Positions 8,841-17,141 of a stretch of 64,000 nucleotides of DNA are shown here, piece after piece; the stretch's first letter is position 1, and every line of letters begins with the position of its first letter. The notes beneath the pieces were generated by a model. That model was given only the letters and a program-made list of their open reading frames with translations, had not been told where the DNA came from and searched no databases. The position numbers were made by a program, and so were the translations under genes. The stretch is from Acuticoccus sp039034015. GTDB lineage: Bacteria; Pseudomonadota; Alphaproteobacteria; Rhizobiales; Amorphaceae. The DNA is taken from NCBI GenBank assembly GCA_039034015.1, contig JBCCBM010000010.1, forward strand, positions 1 through 64,000, in the 5' to 3' direction.

Positions 8841-9748
8841 CGGCCGGCCCGCGGGTGCGCCTCCCGCACGGCCGACAAAAGCTGGCGCTCTTCGATGCCC
8901 GTATAAATTTGCGTGGAGGAAAGGCTCGCGTGGCCCAAAAGGGTCTGGATCGCGCGAAGGTCTGCGCCGTTTGCCAAAAGGTGGGTGGCAAAGGCGTGGC
9001 GCAGCGCGTGGGGCGTTGCGCTCTCCGGGAGGCCAAGGGCGTGGCGCCAGGCCTCCACCATCTTTTGCACCGCCCGCGCCCCAAGCCGCCCGCCCCGCAC
9101 CCCGCGAAAAAGCGGACCGGACGACAGGTCAAACGGCGCCTCCGCCTGATAGCGCGCCAACGCATCGGCAACGGCATCAATCACAGGCACCCGCCGCGCC
9201 TTCCCGCCTTTGCCATGAATGTCGAGCCGGTCGGGCCGCGGGGGCAACGGCCCATCAAGGCCGAGCGCCTCGCTGATCCGAAGCCCCGCGCCATAAAGGA
9301 GCGCGAGAACGGCGGCATCGCGCGCACCCACCCAGCCCTCCTCGGGCTCGACCATGGCGGCCGCCGCCTCCGCCGGCACCGGCCGGGGCAGCGCCACCGT
9401 CCGCTGGGGCGCGCGCACCGCCCGCACCGCGGCCGTGTTGACACCCAGCGGCTCAAACGCCGCCATCATCGCCCGAACGCCCGCAAGGCCCCGCGCCAGG
9501 CTGCGCCTCTGCGCGCCCGCGGCCCGGCGCGCGGCCAAAAACGCCCGCACATCCCGCGGGTGCAGCGCCGATAGCGCCGCCAGCGTCACCACCGCGCCCG
9601 TGTGGCCGGCCAAAAAGTGCAAAAATTGCCGGCTGTCCCGCTCATAGGCGGCCACCGTGTGGGGGGAGCGGCCTGTGCGGGTGAGCGCGGCCAGCCAATC
9701 CTCCCGTGCAGCGCGCAAGGCGCCGTCTGTGCACGCAACGATATCCAT
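8837..9748 (-). CDS. xerC: Tyrosine recombinase XerC
   Basis: Site-specific recombinase that acts with XerD at dif to resolve chromosome dimers. The full catalytic set is visible: Arg157 (GAGLRISEAL), Lys180, His247 and Arg250 (HALRHAFATHLL), His273 (LGHASLSSTQ) and the nucleophile Tyr282 (IYT). The N-terminal core-binding domain occupies about residues 14-110, and 303 residues is standard. Its position back to back with fsa and priA is typical of the housekeeping gene, so I do not read it as a phage or island integrase. It overlaps the FkbM gene by 4 nt. Confidence 0.93.
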   Translation of the reverse strand: MDIVACTDGALRAAREDWLAALTRTGRSPHTVAAYERDSRQFLHFLAGHTGAVVTLAALSALHPRDVRAFLAARRAAGAQRRSLARGLAGVRAMMAAFEPLGVNTAAVRAVRAPQRTVALPRPVPAEAAAAMVEPEEGWVGARDAAVLALLYGAGLRISEALGLDGPLPPRPDRLDIHGKGGKARRVPVIDAVADALARYQAEAPFDLSSGPLFRGVRGGRLGARAVQKMVEAWRHALGLPESATPHALRHAFATHLLANGADLRAIQTLLGHASLSSTQIYTGIEERQLLSAVREAHPRAGR

Positions 9749-9784
9749 AGGCGGGCACCTTGGCGCCGCGGCTCAAACAATCTC

Positions 9785-10441
9785 TTAAAGGATCGACTGG
9801 CCGGTTTTCTCCCAGTCCGCCAAGAACTGGGCGAGCCCCTTGTCGGTGAGCGGGTGTTTGACGAGCGCCTGCAACACGGCCGGCGGAACCGTTGCCACAT
9901 CGGCGCCTGCGATGGCCGCGTTTTGCACATGGTTTACGGTGCGGATGGAGGCGGCCAGAATTTCGGTCTGCAGATCGTCGTAGTTGTCGTAAATGGAGCG
10001 AATGTCCGCAATCAGCTTCATGCCGTCGAGCCCGAGGTCGTCGAGCCGGCCGATAAAGGGCGAGATGAACGTGGCCCCCGCCTTGGCAGCCAACAGCGCC
10101 TGGGCGGCCGAAAAGCACAGCGTCACATTCACCATGTGCCCGTCGCCGGTGAGCGCCCGGCACGCCTTCAGCCCGTCCCAGGTGAGCGGCAGTTTGACGG
10201 CAATGTTGTTCGCAATTGCGGCAAGCTTGCGCCCTTCGGCAATCATCGCCTCGGTCTCGGTGGCGGTCACCTCCGCGCTCACCGGGCCCTCCACGCGCTC
10301 GGCAATCTCGGCGATGACATCGGCCATCGGCCGGCCCGCCTTCATGATGAGCGAGGGGTTTGTGGTCACCCCGTCGAGCATGCCTGTCTCGACCAGCGCG
10401 TCGATCTCGGCAACGTCCGCCGTGTCCACAAAAAACTGCAT
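9785..10441 (-). CDS. fsa: Fructose-6-phosphate aldolase / short-type transaldolase
   Basis: Cytosolic (beta/alpha)8 class I aldolase of 218 residues. It belongs to the TalB-like/FSA subfamily often annotated transaldolase in alphaproteobacteria. Family landmarks are MQFFVDTADVAEI at the N-terminus, GVTTNPSLI, the Schiff-base lysine in NIAVKLPLT and the phosphate-binding ISPFIGRLDD. The ATG at 10441 matches the conserved N-terminus; the frame extends 13 codons upstream but without family similarity. It is divergent from priA, with 57 bp between the starts, so both promoters must lie in this short space. Sequence alone does not separate transaldolase from FSA activity. Confidence 0.9.
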   Translation of the reverse strand: MQFFVDTADVAEIDALVETGMLDGVTTNPSLIMKAGRPMADVIAEIAERVEGPVSAEVTATETEAMIAEGRKLAAIANNIAVKLPLTWDGLKACRALTGDGHMVNVTLCFSAAQALLAAKAGATFISPFIGRLDDLGLDGMKLIADIRSIYDNYDDLQTEILAASIRTVNHVQNAAIAGADVATVPPAVLQALVKHPLTDKGLAQFLADWEKTGQSIL

Positions 10442-10498
10442 CGCCCTCTCCCGCGTCGTTCTGGCAGCGCCTTCCAGCACATCGCGCGGGAAAACGCT

Positions 10499-12640
10499 AT
10501 GACAACCCGCCTATCGGTCCTCCTGCCCCATAAACTCGGCTGCCTCACCTACACCGCCGCAGAGCCGCTCGCGCCCGGCACCCTGTGCACCGCGCCGCTG
10601 GGCGGGCGATCCCTCCTCGGCATCGTGTGGGACGACCCGCCCGACAAAACCCTCGATGCTGCGCGCCTAAAACCCGTGACGCCCATCGCCACAGACGCGA
10701 TCATCCCCCAGGATCTGCGCCGGTTTGCCGACTTCTTCGCCCGCTACACCCTCACCCCGCGGGGCGCGGTGGCGCGGCTCCTCCTGCGCGCCCCCGAGGC
10801 GCTGGCGCCCCCCAAGCCCGACATCATGGTGGCGATCGGCGACCCGGACGCTGCCAACCGCACACCAAAGCGCGACAGCGTGCTGGCCACCCTTGCCGAT
10901 GGCCCGCTGCGCAAGACAGCGCTTGCCGAGGCCGCCGGCGTCAGCCCTGCCGTGGTGGCGGCCATGGTGAAGGCGGGCCAACTCCTCACCCACGAGGCGC
11001 GCGCGCGGCGAAAACCCCTCGACCCATTCGCCACCCGCCCCGACCTGTCGGACGGGCAGGCGCGTGTTGCAAAAGCCCTTCGCGCGGCGGTGGAGGGCGC
11101 TGCCTTCGCCCCCATCCTGCTCGCGGGCGTCACCGGATCGGGAAAGACCGAGGTGTATTTTGAGGCGATTGCCGAGGCTCTGGCACACGGCCGCCAATGC
11201 CTTGTTTTGATGCCCGAAATCGCGCTCACCCCCATGGTGACGACACGCCTTCACGCCCGCTTTGGCGCACCGCCCGGCGCCTGGCACTCCGGCCTCACCC
11301 CGGCCACACGCACCGCGGTGTGGCGCGATGTGGCAAACGGCACCTGCCCGGTGGTGGTGGGCGCCCGCTCCGCGCTCTTCCTGCCCTTTCAAGACCTTGG
11401 GCTCATCATCGTCGATGAGGAGCACGACCAGAGTTATAAGCAGGACGAGACTGTCATCTACCACGCACGCGACATGGCGGTTGCCCGCGCGCGGGACGCC
11501 GGGGCGCCCGTGGTGCTCGTCTCCGCGACCCCATCGCTGGAAACGCGGCTCAACGCGGAAAGTGGGCGCTACCGCCGGCTCGACCTTCCCGCCCGCCACG
11601 GCAATGTTGCGCTGGCGCGGGTTGAGGCAGTCGACCTTCGCGCCGACCCGCCTGAGACGGGGCAGTGGCTGTCCCCACCCGTGCGGGCGGCGATCGGCGA
11701 AACGCTGGCGGCGGGCGAGCAGACGCTCCTCTTTCTCAACCGGCGCGGCTATGCCCCGCTCACGGTCTGCCGGCGCTGCGGGCACCGCATGGCCTGCCCC
11801 AATTGCACGGCAACGCTGGTGGAGCATCGCCTGCGCGGCACGCTGATGTGCCACCACTGCGGCCACACCATGCCAAAGCCCAACACCTGCCCCTCCTGCG
11901 GCGCCACCGACACGCTCACCCCCTGCGGGCCGGGCGTTGAGCGCGTCGCCGAAGAGACGCTCGCCCTTTGGCCGCAGGCGCGCATCATGACGCTGTCGTC
12001 CGACCTTGTGGGCCCCGAGGCGCTGTCGGCCGCGCTCCGCGCCATTGCGGCGGGCGAGGTCGACATCATTGTTGGCACACAGCTTTTGGCCAAGGGGCAC
12101 ACCTTTCCCAACCTCCAGCTCGTGGTGGTGGTGGACGCTGATCTTGGGCTTGAAAATGCCGACCCGCGCGCGGCGGAGCGCACCTTTCAACTGCTCACCC
12201 AGGTGACGGGGCGGGCGGGGCGCGTGCGCTCCGGCGGGCGCGCCCTCCTCCAGACCTACGCGCCCGAACACCCTGCCCTTCATGCCATGGTCAACCAGGA
12301 CGAGGCCGCCTTCTACGCCGCCGAGACCGCCGCGCGCGAGCTTGGCGCCCTCCCCCCGTTTGCCCGGCTTGCCGCGGTTGTGGTCTCCGCCGCCGACCGC
12401 AGCGAGGCCTACGCCCACGCCCTCGCCCTTGCCCGCAACGCGCCCGAGGCTCCCCTTGAGGTGCTGGGCCCGGCCGAGGCGCCCCTTGCGCTCTTGCGCG
12501 GGCGCTACCGGTTTCGCCTTCTGGCGCGCGCCCCCCGCGGCACGCCTCTGCAACCGTCGGTGGCCGCCTGGCTCCACCGCGTCCCCGTGGACGGCACGGT
12601 GCGGCGAACCGTCGACATTGACCCGCAATCATTCCTGTAA
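10499..12640 (+). CDS. priA: Primosomal replication-restart helicase
   Basis: DNA helicase that reloads the replisome at stalled forks. The protein has 713 residues. The N-terminal 3'-DNA-binding domain begins MTTRLSVLLPHKLG. Walker A (TGSGKTEVY) is near residue 212, and the DEEH box is in IIVDEEHDQSYKQ. A zinc-binding insert follows, with eight cysteines in four CxxC-type pairs (CRRCG, CPNC, CHHCG, CPSCG). Helicase motifs V and VI are in DIIVGTQLLAKGH and LLTQVTGRAGR. The ATG at 10499 fits the conserved PriA N-terminus. The frame stays open about 900 bp upstream, but only as antisense to fsa and xerC. Confidence 0.96.
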   Translation: MTTRLSVLLPHKLGCLTYTAAEPLAPGTLCTAPLGGRSLLGIVWDDPPDKTLDAARLKPVTPIATDAIIPQDLRRFADFFARYTLTPRGAVARLLLRAPEALAPPKPDIMVAIGDPDAANRTPKRDSVLATLADGPLRKTALAEAAGVSPAVVAAMVKAGQLLTHEARARRKPLDPFATRPDLSDGQARVAKALRAAVEGAAFAPILLAGVTGSGKTEVYFEAIAEALAHGRQCLVLMPEIALTPMVTTRLHARFGAPPGAWHSGLTPATRTAVWRDVANGTCPVVVGARSALFLPFQDLGLIIVDEEHDQSYKQDETVIYHARDMAVARARDAGAPVVLVSATPSLETRLNAESGRYRRLDLPARHGNVALARVEAVDLRADPPETGQWLSPPVRAAIGETLAAGEQTLLFLNRRGYAPLTVCRRCGHRMACPNCTATLVEHRLRGTLMCHHCGHTMPKPNTCPSCGATDTLTPCGPGVERVAEETLALWPQARIMTLSSDLVGPEALSAALRAIAAGEVDIIVGTQLLAKGHTFPNLQLVVVVDADLGLENADPRAAERTFQLLTQVTGRAGRVRSGGRALLQTYAPEHPALHAMVNQDEAAFYAAETAARELGALPPFARLAAVVVSAADRSEAYAHALALARNAPEAPLEVLGPAEAPLALLRGRYRFRLLARAPRGTPLQPSVAAWLHRVPVDGTVRRTVDIDPQSFL

Positions 12641-12678
12641 CGCTTGCCCGCCGGCCTTTGCCCGGCCATGTGCCTCCC

Positions 12679-12861
12679 ATGGACACAGAAAAGCACGACC
12701 GCATCAAAGCCGCCGCCGCCCGGGCCCGCGCAGAGGCCGAGGCGCGGCGCCGCCAACACGAAGAAGGGCCGCCGCGACCCGCCGAAGAAGGCGGCCGCGA
12801 CGGCCCCGAGCCCGTGCGCTACGGCGACTGGGAGGTCAAAGGCCTCGCCACCGACTTTTGA
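12679..12861 (+). CDS. DUF1674 / SDHAF4-like succinate dehydrogenase assembly factor
   Basis: A 60-residue protein with a charged, Ala/Arg/Glu-rich helical N-terminal half. Its C-terminal signature GPEPVRYGDWEVKG...DF defines DUF1674 and mitochondrial SDHAF4. In mitochondria this factor binds flavinylated SdhA and promotes assembly of the catalytic dimer; the bacterial role is inferred. The ATG at 12679 is preferred over an in-frame TTG seven codons upstream. It lies 38 bp after priA, and its end is 3 bp from the convergent gloA stop. Its presence 4.6 kb from sdhB is suggestive, although the two are not in one operon. Confidence 0.85.
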   Translation: MDTEKHDRIKAAAARARAEAEARRRQHEEGPPRPAEEGGRDGPEPVRYGDWEVKGLATDF

Positions 12862-12864
12862 GGG

Positions 12865-13308
12865 TCACCAGGAGCCGGTGTTTTCCATGGACGCCCAGGG
12901 TTCGGCCGGCGCCTTGTGCTCACCCTTTTGCAAAAGCTCGATGGAAATCCCGTCCGGCGATTTGACAAACGCCATGTGCCCATCCCGCGGCGGGCGGTTG
13001 ATGGTGACACCGCCATCCATCAGCCGTTGGCAGGTGGCGTAGATGTCGTCCACCCGGAACGCCAGGTGGCCAAAGTTGCGCCCGCCGGAATAACTTTCTG
13101 GGTCCCAGTTGTAGGTGAGTTCGAGCATCGGGCTTTTCTCCTCGCTCTGCGCCCGCTCCACATCATCCGGCGCGGCCAGGAAGATGAGCGTAAAACGGCC
13201 CTTCTCGTTTTCCATGCGCCGAACTTCGCGCAGGCCCATCTTGTTGCAATAAAAGTCGAGGGACGCATCAACGTCGGTGATGCGGACCATGGTGTGCAAG
13301 TAGTGCAT
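12865..13308 (-). CDS. gloA: Lactoylglutathione lyase (glyoxalase I)
   Basis: Metal-dependent enzyme converting the methylglyoxal-glutathione hemithioacetal to S-lactoylglutathione. The vicinal-oxygen-chelate fold is recognisable: MHYLHTMVRITDVDASLDFY at the start (metal-binding His), LELTYNWD in the middle with its Glu, GHLAFRVDDIY (His) and GISIELLQ (Glu) at the end of the second module. These give the expected H/E/H/E ligand set. At 147 residues it is slightly longer than E. coli GloA, through a C-terminal extension. It converges on the SDHAF4-like gene. Confidence 0.93.
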   Translation of the reverse strand: MHYLHTMVRITDVDASLDFYCNKMGLREVRRMENEKGRFTLIFLAAPDDVERAQSEEKSPMLELTYNWDPESYSGGRNFGHLAFRVDDIYATCQRLMDGGVTINRPPRDGHMAFVKSPDGISIELLQKGEHKAPAEPWASMENTGSW

Positions 13309-13440
13309 ATTACGCCTTTACGAGGTCAGTCGGACAGCTCGCCCTGGACGTAGAGCGTTTGTCGCTGAGGTGTAATCACCGGGGCCAGAAAAAACGCTCG
13401 CAAATCAAAGGGAGCACGCAGCCGGTTGTGCAAACGTGTT

Positions 13441-13890
13441 TCACCGGATCCCGCACGATGCGCTGCGGCACGGGAGGCTCCGGCGCACAGGCGCTGCGCG
13501 GAACCAATAACGCTCTTTGGCTTTGCGCGGCACAATCTTCGCCACACCGTGGACACACCGCCCGCCACACCGGTGACGCGCCGGCGGGACAATCACGCGG
13601 GTCGTCTCAATCACATCCTGGCGCACAAAGCTGTGGGGAAAGGCCCCTTCACCACGCGCCGAGGTGCTGTAACCCAAAAAGAGGATGAGCAGCGCAAGCA
13701 CTGTCACCATCGGCCCAAGCAAAACCTTTCGCACATTCACCAAAACGCGCCAATGCTCGCTCGACCATTCGTTTTCATGGCGCAACCCGCCATCGATCAC
13801 TCGAAACTGCGGTGGCGCGGTCGCCTCATTTCTCATGGACATCACTTGATCCCGTCCGATGCTGCGCTTTCGCGCTGCCCTTCGTGCCAT
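13441..13890 (-). CDS. Hypothetical single-pass membrane protein (uncertain)
   Basis: A 149-residue frame with an ATG at 13890 preceded by GGAG at suitable spacing. An internal ATG at 13842 is an alternative start. One strong membrane helix lies near residues 57-78 (VTVLALLILFLGY), preceded by a soluble segment. After about residue 100 the sequence becomes Arg/Cys-rich and less protein-like. A neighbouring frame at 13376-13570 carries a Cys-containing tail, so a frameshift within 13550-13600 is possible. The 206 bp upstream are comparatively AT-rich and could hold its promoter. I do not recognise the family. Confidence 0.4.
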   Translation of the reverse strand: MARRAARKRSIGRDQVMSMRNEATAPPQFRVIDGGLRHENEWSSEHWRVLVNVRKVLLGPMVTVLALLILFLGYSTSARGEGAFPHSFVRQDVIETTRVIVPPARHRCGGRCVHGVAKIVPRKAKERYWFRAAPVRRSLPCRSASCGIR

Positions 13891-14096
13891 TCACCGCTCC
13901 AAATCTCTGGCGAGACGCTCCGGACCACCGTCTGAAGCGTTACCGAGCGATGAACGACATCGTCAATTCACCACCCAATGTGGTGCAGTGTTCGTTGAGG
14001 ACGATGGCATTTGTTGGGCACCATAGCAGCTATGTTGGGAACCGATTGCCCCAATATCGCCCAATTGATGAACTTAACCTTAACACTAACGGGCGG

Positions 14097-14654
14097 TTAA
14101 GGCTCAAGCTCCGTGTCCCAGTAGAGGAAGTCCAACCAGCTCTCATGGAGGTAGTTGGGCGGGAACATGCGCCCGTTGTTGTGAAGGTCCTGCACCGTGG
14201 GGCGGAAGGGGTGCTGGCGGGGATACATCTCCACCTGCCGGCAACTCTTGTTCCCCTTGCGAAGGTTACAGGGGGAGCACGCCGTCACAACATTGTCCCA
14301 CGTGGTGAGCCCGCCGCGGGAGCGGGGCACCAGGTGGTCAAACGTCAAATCCTCTTTAGCGCCGCAATATTGGCACTCAAACCGGTCTCGCAAAAAGACG
14401 TTGAACCGCGTGAACGCCGGGTAGCGCGCCGGGCGAATATACGTCTTGAGCGACACCACCGAGGGCAACCGCATCCGAAACGAAGGGCTGCGGACCTCCG
14501 CGGTGTATTCGGACACGATGTTCACCCGGTCGAGGAAGACGGCCTTGATGGCATCCTGCCAGGACCACAGCGACAGTGGGTAGTAGCTGAGCGGCCGATA
14601 GTCGGCGTTGAGCACCAACGTCGGATGGGCATCGGGATGGGCCGCTAGGGTCAC
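14097..14654 (-). CDS. HNH endonuclease family protein
   Basis: A 185-residue protein of the type conserved across alphaproteobacteria. The HNH domain lies at about residues 85-135: FLRDRFECQYCGA gives the first CxxC, FDHLVPRSRGG the HNH histidine, and ACSPCNLRKGNK the second CxxC and the closing residues. The N-terminal half, with LVLNADYRPLSYYPLSLWSW, is typical of this chromosomal family, which is not linked to restriction or introns. A housekeeping nuclease role is likely but the target is unknown. About 200 bp downstream is AT-rich and appears empty on this strand. Confidence 0.85.
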   Translation of the reverse strand: MTLAAHPDAHPTLVLNADYRPLSYYPLSLWSWQDAIKAVFLDRVNIVSEYTAEVRSPSFRMRLPSVVSLKTYIRPARYPAFTRFNVFLRDRFECQYCGAKEDLTFDHLVPRSRGGLTTWDNVVTACSPCNLRKGNKSCRQVEMYPRQHPFRPTVQDLHNNGRMFPPNYLHESWLDFLYWDTELEP

Positions 14655-14762
14655 GCTGTGACCTCCGTCATCCTTTAAGAATCACCGTCTCGTTCGCCTC
14701 ACCATCGTGCGCCAACACGACAGCATTGTGAAGGTGGGATCGTCCGGCGCGGCGAACAACCC

Positions 14763-15389
14763 TTAAGAGAGCGCCCGGCTGAGGTGGGTTGCGGCGTAAC
14801 CGAGGCCCGTCCCATCGATCCCGTGGCCGAGCCCGGTAATAAAATGCCACTGGGACGAAACGCCCGCCTCCCCCAGCGTTTGTGAGGCCTGCAGCGTCAT
14901 CCCGGCCGGCAACACCTCATCGGCCGTGCCATGCACCAGAAGCGTGGGCGCAGGGTGACGCACCGGCTCGGCGCTGGCACAAAGCCCGGAAAAGCCCACC
15001 ACCGCGCCAATGGCCGCCTCCCGCCGGTACGCCACGTGCAGCGCCATCATCGTCCCCTGGCTGAACCCCACCAGGGCAAGCGCGCCGTCGACAAGCCCGT
15101 GGTGGAGAAGCTCAGCGGAGAGGTACGCCTGGAGCGCGGGCGCCGCCGCCGCCACACCCCGCGCATATTCCGACGGATCGCGCATGGTGAGCGGAAACCA
15201 CTGCCGCCCGCCGCCCGCAATGGTCCCCGGCGCGTTGGGCGAGGCGAAGGCCGCGCCCGGGAGCACCGCCGCCAACGGCTCGGCAAGGCCGATGAGGTCA
15301 TTGCCATCCGCGCCGTAGCCGTGGAGAAACACGACGAGGGCCGTTGCGGTCCCACTGCGCGGTGCAACCCGCGGCCCTTCCAGCATCAT
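14763..15389 (-). CDS. Carboxylesterase/phospholipase family alpha/beta hydrolase
   Basis: About 208 residues with the alpha/beta-hydrolase fold of the YpfH/acyl-protein thioesterase group. FLHGYGADGNDLIGLA supplies the oxyanion loop, and GFSQGTMMA holds the nucleophilic serine. The catalytic Asp is in VHGTADEVLP and the His in GLGHGIDGTG. The ATG at 15389 overlaps the stop of the AlkA-like gene by 4 nt (ATGA), which argues against the longer frame reaching 15479. It is probably a cytosolic esterase of broad specificity; the natural substrate is unknown. Confidence 0.85.
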   Translation of the reverse strand: MMLEGPRVAPRSGTATALVVFLHGYGADGNDLIGLAEPLAAVLPGAAFASPNAPGTIAGGGRQWFPLTMRDPSEYARGVAAAAPALQAYLSAELLHHGLVDGALALVGFSQGTMMALHVAYRREAAIGAVVGFSGLCASAEPVRHPAPTLLVHGTADEVLPAGMTLQASQTLGEAGVSSQWHFITGLGHGIDGTGLGYAATHLSRALS

Positions 15390-16033
15390 GGCGGCAATCC
15401 CTCCCCGGCCTTTTTCTGCCCGACAACGCGATAGTTCGCCCAAAAGAGCCGCGCGGCGGTGCTGCGGTAAGGGGACCATCGTTCGCCAAGTTCGTCCACA
15501 GCCTTCATGGTGGGCGCCTCAGAAAGGTTGAGCGCGAAGCCGAGCCCCTTTCGCACCGCAAGGTCGCCGCTGGGCAAAATGTCCGGATGCCCGCCGCAAA
15601 ACATGAGGTAAACATCGGCCGTCCACCGCCCGACGCCCGGCAATGCGGTGAGCGCCCGCCGCCCCTCCTCCGCCGGTAATCTTGCCATCGCGCAAAGATC
15701 AAGCCCCTCCTCCACCGCGGCGGCCACCGCCCGGAAGGTCGCAACCTTTTGTCGCGACAGGCCAACGGCCCGCAGCGCCTCCTCCCGCGCCGCCAAGATC
15801 GTGGCGGGCGTTTCATCAAAGGTCGCCGCAAACCGCGTCCACACCGCAAGGGCCGATTGGGTGGAAAGCTGCTGCCCCGACACGATGCGCAAGAGGCCAA
15901 AGAGCCCCGGCTCCGCAAGCCGCAGCGGCAATGGCCCCGTCCGCTCCGCCACCGGCACAAGGCGCGGGTCCTGCGCCACGAGCGCTGCAAGATCGCGCGC
16001 CACATCCGCCGCACAGCGCGTGGGCGTCAGCAC
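15386..16033 (-). CDS. AlkA-like DNA-3-methyladenine glycosylase II
   Basis: HhH-GPD superfamily DNA glycosylase that should excise alkylated purines. The helix-hairpin-helix is LPGVGRWTADVYLMF, followed by the catalytic aspartate in PSGDLAVRKG. A preceding block IVSGQQLSTQSA is conserved in AlkA-type enzymes. It lacks the N-terminal domain of E. coli AlkA, like many short alphaproteobacterial forms. I prefer the GTG at 16033. The longest frame begins with a TTG at 16099 and would overlap the divergent gluQRS start. It is coupled to the esterase gene by a 4-nt overlap. Confidence 0.85.
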   Translation of the reverse strand: MLTPTRCAADVARDLAALVAQDPRLVPVAERTGPLPLRLAEPGLFGLLRIVSGQQLSTQSALAVWTRFAATFDETPATILAAREEALRAVGLSRQKVATFRAVAAAVEEGLDLCAMARLPAEEGRRALTALPGVGRWTADVYLMFCGGHPDILPSGDLAVRKGLGFALNLSEAPTMKAVDELGERWSPYRSTAARLFWANYRVVGQKKAGEGLPP

Positions 16034-16080
16034 GACCGAACGGCCTTGCGGCCGAGGCTGCCGCGGCGCAGACAACAAAA

Positions 16081-16968
16081 ATGCTTCGCTTTGCGCCAAG
16101 CCCCACGGGGCCGCTCCATCTTGGCCATGCCTTCAGCCTCCTCCTCAACGACCGGATGGCCCGGTTGCTGGGTCGCCCCTTCACAATCCGCCTGGAGGAC
16201 ATTGACCAGACCCGCGCCCGCCCCGCCCACGAGGCCGCCATTTTGGAGGCGATCGACTGGCTGGGCATTGTCTGGCAACGCCCCATGCGCCGCCAGAGCG
16301 CACATTTTGCCGACTACGCAACCGCCCTTGCCCGGCTCGAGGCGCTTGGCGTTCTCACAACGTCCTATGCCACCCGGCGAGAAATTGCGCACGCCTGCCG
16401 CACCGGCGCCCCGCGCGACCCAGACGGCGCCCCCCTCTTCCCAGGCGATGCGCTGGTGATTGGCGAGCCCGAGGCCGCCCGCCGCCGCGACACCAACGCG
16501 CCCCACACCATCCGCCTCAACATGCAAAGGGCGCTGTCCCTCACAGGCCCCCTCACGATGGAGCGTGTGGACGAAACCGGCGCCCCCCTCGCCCCCTGCC
16601 CGGTCGCCCCGGCGGCCTGGGGGGACGTCGTCCTTGCCCGCAAAGATGCGCCCACCAGCTATCATTTATCGGTGACGGTGGATGACGCCTTGCAGGGCAT
16701 CACCCATGTGGTGCGCGGCGCCGATCTTCATGCCGCGACCGCAATCCACCGCGTCCTCCAAACGCTTCTCGATCTGCCCGCCCCCGCCTACCACCACCAC
16801 GCCCTCATCCTGGCCGACGACGGCAAAAAGCTCTCAAAATCCGACGGCGCCACATCGCTCCTCGCCCTCAAAGAGGCAGGCGCGACGCCACAAACAATTG
16901 CAAGCACCCTCGAATCCACGACCGGCCACCCCCTGCCAAAGCGCGCAACACCCCCCGCTGGAGCCTGA
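16081..16968 (+). CDS. gluQ: Glutamyl-Q tRNA(Asp) synthetase, zinc motif lost
   Basis: A 295-residue paralogue of glutamyl-tRNA synthetase without anticodon-binding domains. The family glutamylates queuosine-34 of tRNA-Asp. The class I ATP site is intact: FAPSPTGPLHLGHA (HIGH-type) at residues 4-17, and LSKSDG (KMSKS-type) near the C-terminus. IRLEDIDQTRA also matches the family. The zinc site of characterised GluQ-RS (CxC followed by Y-x3-C) is absent. The corresponding positions read TSYATRRE and FPGDA, so C, C, Y and C have become S, A, F and A. The ATG at 16081 matches the family start; upstream frame is antisense to the glycosylase gene. Confidence 0.92.
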   Translation: MLRFAPSPTGPLHLGHAFSLLLNDRMARLLGRPFTIRLEDIDQTRARPAHEAAILEAIDWLGIVWQRPMRRQSAHFADYATALARLEALGVLTTSYATRREIAHACRTGAPRDPDGAPLFPGDALVIGEPEAARRRDTNAPHTIRLNMQRALSLTGPLTMERVDETGAPLAPCPVAPAAWGDVVLARKDAPTSYHLSVTVDDALQGITHVVRGADLHAATAIHRVLQTLLDLPAPAYHHHALILADDGKKLSKSDGATSLLALKEAGATPQTIASTLESTTGHPLPKRATPPAGA

Positions 16969-17141
16969 TCGTCGGAGCCGCCGTCGCGCGCCCTGATGAG
17001 CGACGGTCGCGGGAGGGGTCAAGGGCGCGCTTGCGCGGGCGACGCCTTCCCCCTTGACCCCCCCCGCGGCCGTTGCCAGGGCAAAAGCGCGATGGCTGCT
17101 CCGACGGTCAGGCGGCCCTGATTGTTGGTGGGTCCGGAGCC
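16969..17141. other. Spacer after gluQ with hairpins
   Basis: Intergenic DNA between gluQ and the minisatellite. It holds a 7-bp-stem hairpin just after the gluQ stop (CCGTCGC/GCGACGG, about 16980-17006) and the stronger hairpin at 17015-17061. No credible gene is seen. Confidence 0.6.
17015..17061. terminator. Hairpin with 11-bp stem downstream of gluQ
   Basis: GGGGTCAAGGG at 17015-17025 pairs perfectly with CCCTTGACCCC at 17051-17061 around a 25-base GC-rich loop. There is no U-tract on either side, so it is not a canonical intrinsic terminator. It could stop transcription weakly or protect a 3' end. Confidence 0.4.

Noticed and set aside
8837..9748. Phage or island integrase
   Set aside because: Sequence and position beside fsa and priA fit the housekeeping XerC; no attachment repeats or phage genes nearby.
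9602..10498. Long 5' extension of the priA frame (total 1012 codons)
   Set aside because: It is antisense to fsa and xerC, and PriA's conserved N-terminus starts at 10499.
10667..12628. 653-codon frame antisense to priA
   Set aside because: Low-complexity Gly/Arg/Ala sequence caused by GC-rich third positions of priA.
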